Source of the DNA: JBKHJZ01 sp046537875
GTDB lineage: Bacteria > Actinomycetota > Acidimicrobiia > Acidimicrobiales > VFJN01
Assembly (NCBI GenBank): GCA_046537875.1
Contig: JBKHJZ010000131.1
Location: 1-9,339 of the forward strand
Reading direction: 5' to 3'
DNA length: 9,339 bases
Part shown: one piece after another, positions 1-5,927 of the stretch
Position numbering within the stretch: position 1 is the first letter of the stretch
Layout: each line of letters opens with the position of its first letter
Program-made: the position numbers and the translations under genes
The notes under the pieces: model-generated
Database searches by the model: none
Seen by the model: the letters and a program-made list of their open reading frames with translations, nothing else
What the model was told of the DNA's origin: nothing

Positions 1-90
1 TCGCTCGGTGGTCGCGAAGACGAGGCGCGCAGCGGGCGGTCGCGCATCCGCCAGGGCACCGGCAGCCCGCCCACGCGGCGCCGGCTTCAC
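1..90 (-). CDS. possible 5' end of a leftward gene, cut by the left edge
   Basis: From a GTG at 90 the minus strand is open for 30 codons to the window edge, beginning VKPAPRGRAAGALADARPPA. Support is indirect: a good minus-strand promoter (131-159) predicts a start of transcription near 124-125 and no other gene accounts for it. The GTG overlaps the TGA of an 11-codon frame that starts with ATG at 122 (MTGIGTWPTRR), a GTGA arrangement typical of translational coupling. Against it, there is only a weak AGG before the GTG, no domain can be recognised in 30 residues, and a neighbouring minus frame has a higher share of G/C at third positions, so the true start and frame are unsure. The real gene may also begin beyond the edge. 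Confidence 0.22.
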   Translation of the reverse strand, partial: MKPAPRGRAAGALADARPPAARLVFATTER

Positions 91-130
91 CGCCTGGTGG
101 GCCAGGTGCCGATACCTGTCATGTTGTTTC

Positions 131-159
131 AGTATCTCTCATACCCTGGCAGTGGTCAA
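131..159 (-). promoter_or_regulatory. leftward sigma-70-type promoter
   Basis: On the minus strand TTGACC (plus 154-159) and GATACT (plus 131-136) are separated by exactly 17 bp, in an AT-richer island (111-150) within very GC-rich DNA. The start of transcription would fall near 124-125. An inverted repeat GATAC (111-115) / GTATC (132-136) overlaps the -10 element and could be an operator. The promoter points out of the left edge, away from the BON-domain gene. Confidence 0.5.
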
Positions 160-249
160 GGCGGGCGCCCCCGGCTGCGGGACGTCCGTGTCGCTGCGCC
201 CGTCGTCCGCTGTCAGGCGACGGCGGGGCGGGCGTTCGGTCGACCGGGC

Positions 250-266
250 GCCGGCGGGCGGCCGGC
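250..266 (-). terminator. small GC hairpin after the BON-domain gene
   Basis: GCCGGC, a 5-nt loop and GCCGGC form a 6-bp perfect stem starting 16 nt past the stop codon of the leftward BON/DUF2267 gene. There is no T tract, so it would be a weak or atypical terminator. In DNA this rich in G+C such a stem can arise by chance. Confidence 0.25.
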
Positions 267-281
267 ACGTCGTTCGACCGG

Positions 282-1247
282 TCAGGCGGGGGCGCCGTGC
301 TCCCAGAACGCCTTCAGCTCGGCCGGCAGCACCGCCGCCACGTCTGCCCGCTCCTCGGGCACGAGCGACCGGAGCTCCCGGAGCACTGCCTCGGTGACCT
401 GCACCGACCTGTCGGCGGGCAGCGTCCCGGGCGCGGTGCCGGCGATGCGGGAGACCAGCTCGTCGACCGTGTGGGGCGGCGCCTTCCGGCGCATGCGGCG
501 GGGCGGGGCGAACAGCTCGCGGACGTCGGCGGGCAGGTGGGTCGCAACCTGGTCGCGCTCGCTCGGTGGGAGGCGGTCGGCGAACGTGGCGAGGATCGCC
601 CGCACGGCCGGGCGGGCGATCCTCGGCTCGAGGCCCGCGGACTTCGCCGCCCCCAGGAGGCGCTCCATGGCCTCGGACGGTTGCTCGACCGCCCGACCCT
701 CCGACGGGCGGGTGTCGCCGGCCCCTAGGCCCACGTGGAGGTAGGACTCGACGCCGCGGACGCCCGACACGCCGGCCACCGCCTGCTCGATCTCGTCGGC
801 CTCCGACCGGGTGCTGACCGAGCCGTGGAGCAGGACGACGTGGTCCTCCGCCATCACGTGGACGTGGGGGATGTCGAGCCGCTTCTCGAGCGTGCCCAGG
901 GACGACCGGATGCGGTCGGCCAGCACCTCGTCGACCACCCCGGGATCGGGGCGCCCGCCCCGCAGGCGGTAGCCCAGCCCGCGGAGGCGACCGCCGAAGT
1001 GGCGCAGTCGTCGGCCTGTGACCACGACTTGGCGGCGGAGCACCTTGTTGGCGTGGGTGCCGGGTCGGAGCAGCACCAGCCCTCCGGCCACCGCCGCGCC
1101 GCCTACCGCCCGCTTGGCGGTCGGCCGCAGCGTGTTCTTCCAGGTCCTCGTGGCCCTCCTGGCCGCCCCGGTCGTCCGAGTCGTCGGCCGTCGAACCAGC
1201 CGGCGTACGGCGCCGACACCGTCGGTGAAGCGATCGGTGAACAGCAT
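282..1247 (-). CDS. BON-domain and DUF2267-domain protein, possibly membrane-anchored
   Basis: The product is 321 residues. The N-terminus is strongly basic (about 1-47, many Arg/Lys), followed by a short hydrophobic stretch (about 47-60, AVGGAAVAGGLVLL) that may be a weak membrane anchor. Residues about 104-174 look like a BON domain, with the pattern of a turn, LLHGSV, an acidic helix, then GVRGVESYLHVGL. Residues about 190-317 fit DUF2267: two similar helical halves, each with a segment like RLPPSERDQVATHLP and LVPEERADVAAVLP. BON domains are linked to binding envelopes or phospholipid; DUF2267 has no established function. I chose ATG at 1247 over GTG at 1253 because AAGGGG sits at a proper distance from the ATG but abuts the GTG. 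It lies 65 bp after nrdJ on the same strand and may share its transcript. Domain calls come from pattern memory, not a search. Confidence 0.8.
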   Translation of the reverse strand: MLFTDRFTDGVGAVRRLVRRPTTRTTGAARRATRTWKNTLRPTAKRAVGGAAVAGGLVLLRPGTHANKVLRRQVVVTGRRLRHFGGRLRGLGYRLRGGRPDPGVVDEVLADRIRSSLGTLEKRLDIPHVHVMAEDHVVLLHGSVSTRSEADEIEQAVAGVSGVRGVESYLHVGLGAGDTRPSEGRAVEQPSEAMERLLGAAKSAGLEPRIARPAVRAILATFADRLPPSERDQVATHLPADVRELFAPPRRMRRKAPPHTVDELVSRIAGTAPGTLPADRSVQVTEAVLRELRSLVPEERADVAAVLPAELKAFWEHGAPA

Positions 1248-1312
1248 GGTCACCCCTTACCCGGCGATGCGGCTCGTCCAACATCGGTCGGAGGGTGCCG
1301 GGGGGCCGTGCG

Positions 1313-3436
1313 TCAGAACTCGCACACGTGACCGGCGCACCCTCCCGTGAACGCGGTGTCGACCCGGACCGGGCGGTGGGCCGAGTCCTCGGGCCCCGAG
1401 AGGAACGTGAGCACCTGTCCCGGCTTGGTGCCGTAGCGGTAGACGGTGATGCCCTTCACCCGTGCCCGCCAGGCGGCCAGGTAGGTGGCACGCACGTCGT
1501 CGGCGGTGGCCGTGGCGGGGAGGTTGATCGTCTTCGAGACGGCGGCATCGACGTGGCGCTGGACCGCGGCCTGCATGCGCAGGTGCCAGGACGGGTCGAT
1601 CTCCAGCGCGGTGGGGAACGCCGCCCGCACCTCCTCGGGGACAGCCGGGTTGTCGCGCACCCCGCCGGTGCGCGCGATGTCGGCCATGAGCTCATCGGAG
1701 TAGAAGCCCCGGTCGCGGGCCAGGCGCTCGAAGCGGGGGTTGATCTCGACGAGATGACGGCCCATCACGTTGCGTACGTAGGCGATGGCGAACAGGGGCT
1801 CGATCCCGGCGGTCGTCCCGGCGATCAGCGAGATGGTCCCGGTGGGCGCCACCGACGTGAGCTGCGCGTTGCGCAGCGGTGGCGAGCCGCGCTCGGCGTG
1901 GCGGCTGGTCGGGAACAGGGGGAACGGCCCGCGGCTGGCCGCCAGCTCCGCCGACGCCCGGTGGGCCTCGCGGCCGATGCGGCGGGCGATCCGGCCCGCG
2001 AGGCGCACGGCGGCCTCGCTGTCGTAGGGGACGCCGAGCGTGGCGAGCAGCTCGGCGAGCCCCATCACGCCGAGGCCCACCTTCCGGCTCTCGTGGGCGG
2101 CCGCGTCCAGATCGGGGACGGGGTAGCGGGAGGCGTCGATGACGTCGTCGAGGAAGCGGACCGCCAGGCGCACGGTGGCATCCAGCCGGCCCCAGTCGAC
2201 CCCGCGCCCGCCCGCCATGTGCGCCAGGTTGATCGAGCCCAGGTTGCACGACTCGTAGGGGCCGAGCGGCACCTCCCCGCACGGGTTGGTGGCCTCGATC
2301 CGGCCCTGCCGGGGCAGCGGGTTGGCGCGGTTCACGGTGTCCAGGAACAGCAGCCCGGGATCGCCGCTGCGGTGCGCGCTGTCGCAGATCAGGTCGAACA
2401 GCTCGGCGGCCGGGAGCCGCGCGACGGTCCGGCCGGTGCGGGGGTTCACGAGCGGGTGCCTGCCGCCGCGCTCCACGGCCCGCAGGAACCTGTCGGTGAC
2501 CCCCACCGACAGGTTGAAGTGCTCGAGGCCGCTGCCGCCCCGCTTGGCGGTCACGAACTCGGCGATGTCGGGATGGGAGACGTCGAGCACCGCCATGCTG
2601 GCGCCCCGCCGCCGGCCCCCCTGGCGGATGACCCCGGCGGCGGCGTCGAAGAGCCGGATGAACGACACCGGCCCGCTGGCGGTGCCCTGGGTGCTGGCGA
2701 CGAGGTCGCCGGCGGGCCGGAGGTGCGAGAAGGAGTAGCCCGTGCCCCCGCCGGCCTGATGGACCAGCGCCCCGTCGCCGAGCGCGGCGAAGATCGATCG
2801 CAGCGAGTCGTCCACGGGCAGCACGACGCAGCCCGAGAGCAGGCCGAGCGGAGTCCCCGCGTTCATGAGCGTCGGCGAGTTCGGCAGGAAGTCGAGCGCT
2901 CGCAGCACCGCCGAGAACTCCTCGGCCCACTGCGCCGACGAGCCGGCGGCGTGGGCGTCCTCGGCAGCGGCGACGTGGCGGGCGACCCGGTCCATCATCT
3001 GCCCGGTCGACTCGACGGGCCGGCCCCGGTGGTCGCGGCGAAGGTAGCGCTCGCGGAGCACCGTGACCGCCGGGAGGCTGAGCTTGAGCTCGTCGCGCAC
3101 GGCGAGCATGGCCTTGGCGTCCCGCAGCTCCGCCCGGGCCTGCCGGTAGAGGATGTAGGCGCGGGCGACGTCGTCGTAGCCGTCGGCCATCAGGCGGCGC
3201 TCGACCGCGTCCTGGATCTCCTCGATCCCCGGCGGGCGCCCCGGGTGGTCGGCGGCCAGGTCGGCCGCCACCGCGCGGGCGACGTCCCGGGCGAGCGACG
3301 GCTCGGTCCGCCCCACCTCCCGGGCCGCGCGGGCGACGGCCGCCTCGATCCTGGTCACGTCGAACGGGCGGGCCCGCCCGTCGCGGCCGAGCACCCGGTG
3401 GGGCCACCGCTCGTCCTGCCGCGGCACCGTCGGCAT
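1313..3436 (-). CDS. nrdJ: adenosylcobalamin-dependent (class II) ribonucleoside-diphosphate reductase
   Basis: It reduces ribonucleotides to deoxyribonucleotides for DNA synthesis, generating its thiyl radical from coenzyme B12, so it needs no oxygen and no small radical subunit. The 707-residue product has an N-terminal ATP-cone (about 10-98) for allosteric control. The barrel follows, with NSPTLMNAG (186-194), C203 in GCVVLP (first redox cysteine), GGGTGYSF (229-236), the NPCGE loop with N384, thiyl cysteine C386 and E388, C397 in ESCNLGSINL (second redox cysteine), and PTGTIS (531-536). The chain ends CAGHVCEF, a CxxxxC pair (C700, C705) suited to re-reducing the active site. As I recall, it is clearly shorter than Streptomyces NrdJ. 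The ATG at 3436 is preferred to GTG at 3475 because the ATP-cone begins soon after it; GGGAG lies 11 nt upstream. No B12 riboswitch or clear NrdR box pair is visible upstream. Confidence 0.95.
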   Translation of the reverse strand: MPTVPRQDERWPHRVLGRDGRARPFDVTRIEAAVARAAREVGRTEPSLARDVARAVAADLAADHPGRPPGIEEIQDAVERRLMADGYDDVARAYILYRQARAELRDAKAMLAVRDELKLSLPAVTVLRERYLRRDHRGRPVESTGQMMDRVARHVAAAEDAHAAGSSAQWAEEFSAVLRALDFLPNSPTLMNAGTPLGLLSGCVVLPVDDSLRSIFAALGDGALVHQAGGGTGYSFSHLRPAGDLVASTQGTASGPVSFIRLFDAAAGVIRQGGRRRGASMAVLDVSHPDIAEFVTAKRGGSGLEHFNLSVGVTDRFLRAVERGGRHPLVNPRTGRTVARLPAAELFDLICDSAHRSGDPGLLFLDTVNRANPLPRQGRIEATNPCGEVPLGPYESCNLGSINLAHMAGGRGVDWGRLDATVRLAVRFLDDVIDASRYPVPDLDAAAHESRKVGLGVMGLAELLATLGVPYDSEAAVRLAGRIARRIGREAHRASAELAASRGPFPLFPTSRHAERGSPPLRNAQLTSVAPTGTISLIAGTTAGIEPLFAIAYVRNVMGRHLVEINPRFERLARDRGFYSDELMADIARTGGVRDNPAVPEEVRAAFPTALEIDPSWHLRMQAAVQRHVDAAVSKTINLPATATADDVRATYLAAWRARVKGITVYRYGTKPGQVLTFLSGPEDSAHRPVRVDTAFTGGCAGHVCEF

Positions 3437-3503
3437 GCGGCCAGTGTCTCCCACGCCGCCCGGCCCGGAAACCACCTCGCACGGCTCGGGGCGGCATCGG
3501 CCG

Positions 3504-3543
3504 GCTCTCGGGTGCGCTCGTGCGCTCTCGGTGGCTCTCGTGG
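3504..3543 (+). repeat. four tandem decamers with 10-bp phasing in the nrdJ/sirtuin divergent region
   Basis: Four copies of a decamer close to GCTCTCGGTG start at 3504, 3514, 3524 and 3534; the second reads GCGCTCG in its first seven bases. Two weaker units starting with GC continue the phase at 3484 and 3494. The array ends 6 bp before the sirtuin -10 element (3550) and covers its -35 region. Identical words once per helical turn could be a stacked operator for a DNA-binding protein. Low-complexity GC-rich sequence is the simple alternative. Confidence 0.45.
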
Positions 3544-3549
3544 CGCCGG

Positions 3550-3555
3550 TATCCT
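3550..3555 (+). promoter_or_regulatory. -10 element for a leaderless sirtuin transcript
   Basis: TATCCT fits the TANNNT pattern of actinobacterial -10 elements. Six bases separate it from the GTG at 3562, which places the expected start of transcription on the start codon. No Shine-Dalgarno sequence precedes this GTG. No convincing -35 hexamer is seen at the usual distance; that position is taken by the 10-bp repeat. Confidence 0.5.
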
Positions 3556-3561
3556 GGTCAC

Positions 3562-4335
3562 GTGGACGAGGTCATCCAGGGTCAGCTCGAGCCGCTCATC
3601 GAGCGGGTGCGCGGGTGGATCGACGCGTCCGACCGCGTGGTCGCACTCACCGGTGCCGGCATCAGCACCGACAGCGGCATCCCCGACTTCCGGGGGCCGA
3701 ACGGCCTCTGGACCCGCAATCCCGAGGCCGAGAAGGCCGCGACGCTGTCGCACTACATGTCCGATCGCGAGGTCCGCCGCGCCGCGTGGCGCACCCGGCT
3801 CGACCGGGCCGGGGCGCAGGTGGAGCCCAACGCGGGCCACCGTGCCCTGGTGGCGCTCGAGCGGCGGGGCAAGCTCCACACGCTCGTGACGCAGAACGTC
3901 GACGGGCTGCACCAGGCCGCCGGCTCGGACCCGGCGAAGGTGGTCGAGGTGCACGGCACGATGCGCGAGGTCGTGTGCATGTCGTGCGACGAGCGCGCCC
4001 CGATGGAGCGGGCGCTCGCGCGGGTGCGGGCCGGGGAGGACGATCCTCCGTGCCGCTCGTGCGGGGGGATCCTCAAGTCGGCCACGATCAGCTTCGGCCA
4101 GAACCTGGTGCCGGCCGACCTGGCCCGCGCCGACCGGGCGGCCCGGGCCTGTGATCTGCTGCTCGCCGTGGGGTCGACCCTCTCGGTCTACCCGGTGGCC
4201 GAGATGGTGCCGGTCGCCCGGATGTCGGGCGCCCGGGTGGTGGTCGTGAACGGCGACGAGACCGCGATGGACGACCTCGCCGACGCCGTGCTGCGCGGAC
4301 CGATCGGCACGATCCTCCCCGCCCTCGCCGGCTGA
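3562..4335 (+). CDS. Sir2-family NAD-dependent protein deacylase (sirtuin)
   Basis: It removes acyl groups from lysines in proteins, consuming NAD and releasing nicotinamide and O-acyl-ADP-ribose, in the cytoplasm. The 257-residue product is of usual bacterial length and has every core motif: GAGISTDSGIPDFRG (31-45) for NAD, TQNVDGLH (110-117), catalytic H131 in VEVHGT, zinc cysteines C139, C142, C164 and C167, and GSTLSVYP (204-211). The YxxR pair that marks desuccinylases (SIRT5, CobB) is not seen; the equivalent stretch reads HYMSDRE, so deacetylase activity is the safer guess. The GTG at 3562 is chosen because a -10 element sits just upstream and the family core starts soon after. An upstream in-frame ATG at 3520 would add 14 residues and put the promoter inside the gene. 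It is divergent from nrdJ with 125 bp between the starts. Confidence 0.93.
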   Translation: MDEVIQGQLEPLIERVRGWIDASDRVVALTGAGISTDSGIPDFRGPNGLWTRNPEAEKAATLSHYMSDREVRRAAWRTRLDRAGAQVEPNAGHRALVALERRGKLHTLVTQNVDGLHQAAGSDPAKVVEVHGTMREVVCMSCDERAPMERALARVRAGEDDPPCRSCGGILKSATISFGQNLVPADLARADRAARACDLLLAVGSTLSVYPVAEMVPVARMSGARVVVVNGDETAMDDLADAVLRGPIGTILPALAG

Positions 4336-4336
4336 T

Positions 4337-4355
4337 CCGGGGCGGGAGCGCCCGG
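4337..4355 (+). terminator. GC-rich hairpin just after the sirtuin gene
   Basis: CCGGGGCG, loop GGAG and CGCCCGG form a 7-bp stem with one bulged G, beginning two bases after the stop codon. There is no T tract. The position supports a terminator role, but strength cannot be judged from sequence. Confidence 0.35.
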
Positions 4356-4419
4356 TCCCCCCGGGGCATCGGGCACTCGTCTCCCCCGGCTGCCCTCGTG
4401 GGCGCCCGGGTGCGGGTCC

Positions 4420-4440
4420 GGGTCCGGTGTGCCGGGACCC
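4420..4440 (+). promoter_or_regulatory. stem-loop or operator upstream of the flippase start
   Basis: GGGTCCGG and CCGGGACCC face each other across a TGTG loop: an 8-bp stem with one bulged G. It ends 11 bp before the -10 element of the next gene and covers the place where a -35 would be. It could be a second terminator for the sirtuin transcript or a protein-binding palindrome over the promoter. A tandem GGGTCC pair (4414-4425) overlaps its left arm. Confidence 0.35.
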
Positions 4441-4451
4441 GTGGACGCCAT

Positions 4452-4457
4452 TACTCT
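4452..4457 (+). promoter_or_regulatory. -10 element for a leaderless flippase transcript
   Basis: TACTCT matches TANNNT and lies 7 nt before the ATG at 4465, so transcription is expected to begin at or one base before that A. No Shine-Dalgarno sequence is present. This is nearly the same layout as at the sirtuin start. Confidence 0.5.
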
Positions 4458-4464
4458 CTCGCCG

Positions 4465-5796
4465 ATGTCCACGGTGCTGGAGGCGGCGAAGCGCCGGAAC
4501 CCGTTGCCCACCGGCACCCTGGCGGTCGGTGTCGGGCTGCTGGTTGCCGGGCTCTCGGCCTACGGCTTCCTCATCGTCGCCGACATCCGGCTCAGCAAGG
4601 CCGAGTACGCGCCGCTCACCGCCCTGTGGGGCCTGGTGTTCCTGGCGGGACCCGGCCTGTTCCTGCCCCTCGAGCAGGAGGTCAGCCGGGCGCTCGCGGC
4701 ACGGCGCGCGCGCCACCAGGGGGGAGCGCCGGTCGTCAGGCGGGCCGCGACAATCGGGGCCGGCATCGGGCTCGCCGTCCTGGTGGTGCTGATCCTCAGC
4801 GCCCGGTGGTCGGTCGACCGGCTCTTCGACGGCCAGCTGCTGCTGCTGGTCGGCTTCGCCCTGGGCCTGACGGGTGCGCTGATCGGCCACCTGACGCGCG
4901 GGTGCCTGTCGGGCACGGGGCACTTCAAGGGCTACGCCAGCTACATCGGTGCCGACGGCTTCCTGCGGCTGGCCGGGGCGCTGGTGTGCGTGATGATCGG
5001 GGTGCGCAGCGCCGGCTGGTTCGGCGTGGCCCTCGGCATGGCCGGCCTGCTGGCCGTGCCGGTCGCCCTCCGCGTCGAGCGGCCCGCGCTCGGGGAGGGC
5101 CCCGAGTCGCCCTTCCGCGAGGTGTCGAGCGCCCTGGGCTTCCTGGTGGCGGCGTCACTGCTGTCGTTCGGGATCATGAACATCGGCCCGGTGCTCGTGA
5201 AGCTGCTGGCCACCGAGGCCGAGGTCGAGGCGGTCGCGACGTTCCTGCCGGCGCTCGTCATCGCCCGGGTTCCCCTGTTCCTGTTCCAGGCGGTGCAGGC
5301 CGCGCTGCTGCCCAAGCTCTCCGCGCTGGCGAGCGCCGGTGCCCTCGGCGACTTCCGCTCCGGCCTCACCCGCCTGCTGATCGCGGTGTCGGCCCTCGCC
5401 GTGGCGGGGACGGTCCTCGGTTACACGATCGGTCCCGCCGTGCTCCGCCTGATGTTCACCGACGCCGACCTGCCCCATCGCACGCTCGGCCTGCTGGCGG
5501 CGGGCAGCGGGCTCTACATGCTGGCGTTGGCCTGCGCGCAGGCGGTCATCGCCCTCGGCGGCCACCGCGACCAGGTGGTGGGGTGGGCGGCCGGCATGGT
5601 CACGCTGCTCGCCACCACGTGGTGGGTGAGCGACGACCTCTACCTGCGGGTCGAGCTGGGCCTGCTGGTCGGCAGCTCGGCGGCGTTCGCCACCATGGCC
5701 GGGCTGCTGGTGCGGCGCCTCACGGTGTCGGGGCCGCTGCGGGTGAGGAGTGGCGACGTCATCGAGGCGCTCCACGAGGTGGCGATCGAGCCCTGA
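4465..5796 (+). CDS. MOP-superfamily flippase-like membrane protein (Wzx/polysaccharide exporter type)
   Basis: The 443-residue product is almost wholly hydrophobic. I count twelve likely helices at about 17-37, 50-68, 95-113, 123-142, 165-182, 185-203, 221-247, 258-282, 303-323, 341-363, 371-388 and 396-415, followed by a short charged tail. Length, helix number and segments such as PLEQEVSRALAARRARH after helix 2 and RGCLSGTGHFKGYA after helix 4 fit the oligosaccharide-lipid flippase branch of the MOP exporters, which move lipid-linked sugars across the membrane. It is shorter than typical MurJ and lacks an obvious MurJ signature. The substrate cannot be read from sequence, and no glycosyltransferase cluster adjoins it, although a GT-C-type gene lies about 1.4 kb downstream. 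The ATG at 4465 is preferred to an in-frame ATG at 4429 because of the -10 element between them. Confidence 0.8.
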   Translation: MSTVLEAAKRRNPLPTGTLAVGVGLLVAGLSAYGFLIVADIRLSKAEYAPLTALWGLVFLAGPGLFLPLEQEVSRALAARRARHQGGAPVVRRAATIGAGIGLAVLVVLILSARWSVDRLFDGQLLLLVGFALGLTGALIGHLTRGCLSGTGHFKGYASYIGADGFLRLAGALVCVMIGVRSAGWFGVALGMAGLLAVPVALRVERPALGEGPESPFREVSSALGFLVAASLLSFGIMNIGPVLVKLLATEAEVEAVATFLPALVIARVPLFLFQAVQAALLPKLSALASAGALGDFRSGLTRLLIAVSALAVAGTVLGYTIGPAVLRLMFTDADLPHRTLGLLAAGSGLYMLALACAQAVIALGGHRDQVVGWAAGMVTLLATTWWVSDDLYLRVELGLLVGSSAAFATMAGLLVRRLTVSGPLRVRSGDVIEALHEVAIEP

Positions 5797-5819
5797 GCAG
5801 GCTGCCGGGGGAGCACGGC

Positions 5820-5839
5820 GCGGGAACAGATGGGCCCGC
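5820..5839 (+). terminator. possible hairpin terminator after the flippase gene
   Basis: GCGGG and CCCGC pair across a 10-nt loop, 23 nt after the flippase stop and just before the next promoter. The stem is only 5 bp and the loop large, so this is weak. Its placement between a gene end and a promoter is the main support. Confidence 0.25.
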
Positions 5840-5843
5840 ACGA

Positions 5844-5872
5844 TTGTTGAGCACCTGGGTAGGGAATACACT
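5844..5872 (+). promoter_or_regulatory. promoter of the rhodanese-ThiF gene
   Basis: TTGTTG (5844-5849) and TACACT (5867-5872) are 17 bp apart in the only AT-richer patch of the 131-bp gap. An alternative -35, TTGAGC at 5847, would leave only 14 bp. Transcription would start near 5879, giving a leader of about 49 nt that holds a small CCGGC/GCCGG hairpin (5889-5901) before the ribosome binding site. Confidence 0.5.
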
Positions 5873-5912
5873 CGTTCCAGTCGTTCGACCGGCTCCGCCG
5901 GGGCCGCGCCGC

Positions 5913-5920
5913 AGGAGAGG
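5913..5920 (+). promoter_or_regulatory. ribosome binding site of the rhodanese-ThiF gene
   Basis: AGGAGAGG is a strong Shine-Dalgarno sequence 7 nt before the ATG at 5928. It fixes this start, although the frame stays open far upstream through the flippase region. Confidence 0.75.
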
Positions 5921-5927
5921 GGCCCGA

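Noticed and set aside
1254..1281. A possible minus-strand promoter TTGGAC-16-TAAGGG before the BON gene
   Set aside because: The -10 candidate lacks the near-invariant final T and coincides with the likely ribosome binding site.
3437..3561. NrdR boxes or a cobalamin riboswitch in the nrdJ upstream region
   Set aside because: I found no pair of ACAC-AT-rich-GTGT palindromes and no B12-box-like core, and the region is too short for a cobalamin riboswitch ahead of ATG 3436.
1295..3889. An 864-codon open frame on the plus strand opposite nrdJ, and a 601-codon minus frame at 1692-3497
   Set aside because: Both overlap a gene with full catalytic motifs. Their products are long low-complexity Arg/Gly/Ala/Pro strings without domains, as expected of shadow frames in very GC-rich DNA.
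4398..5927. Upstream extension of the ThiF frame, which is open from 4398
   Set aside because: It runs out of frame across the flippase gene. The strong AGGAGAGG and the rhodanese start both support ATG 5928.
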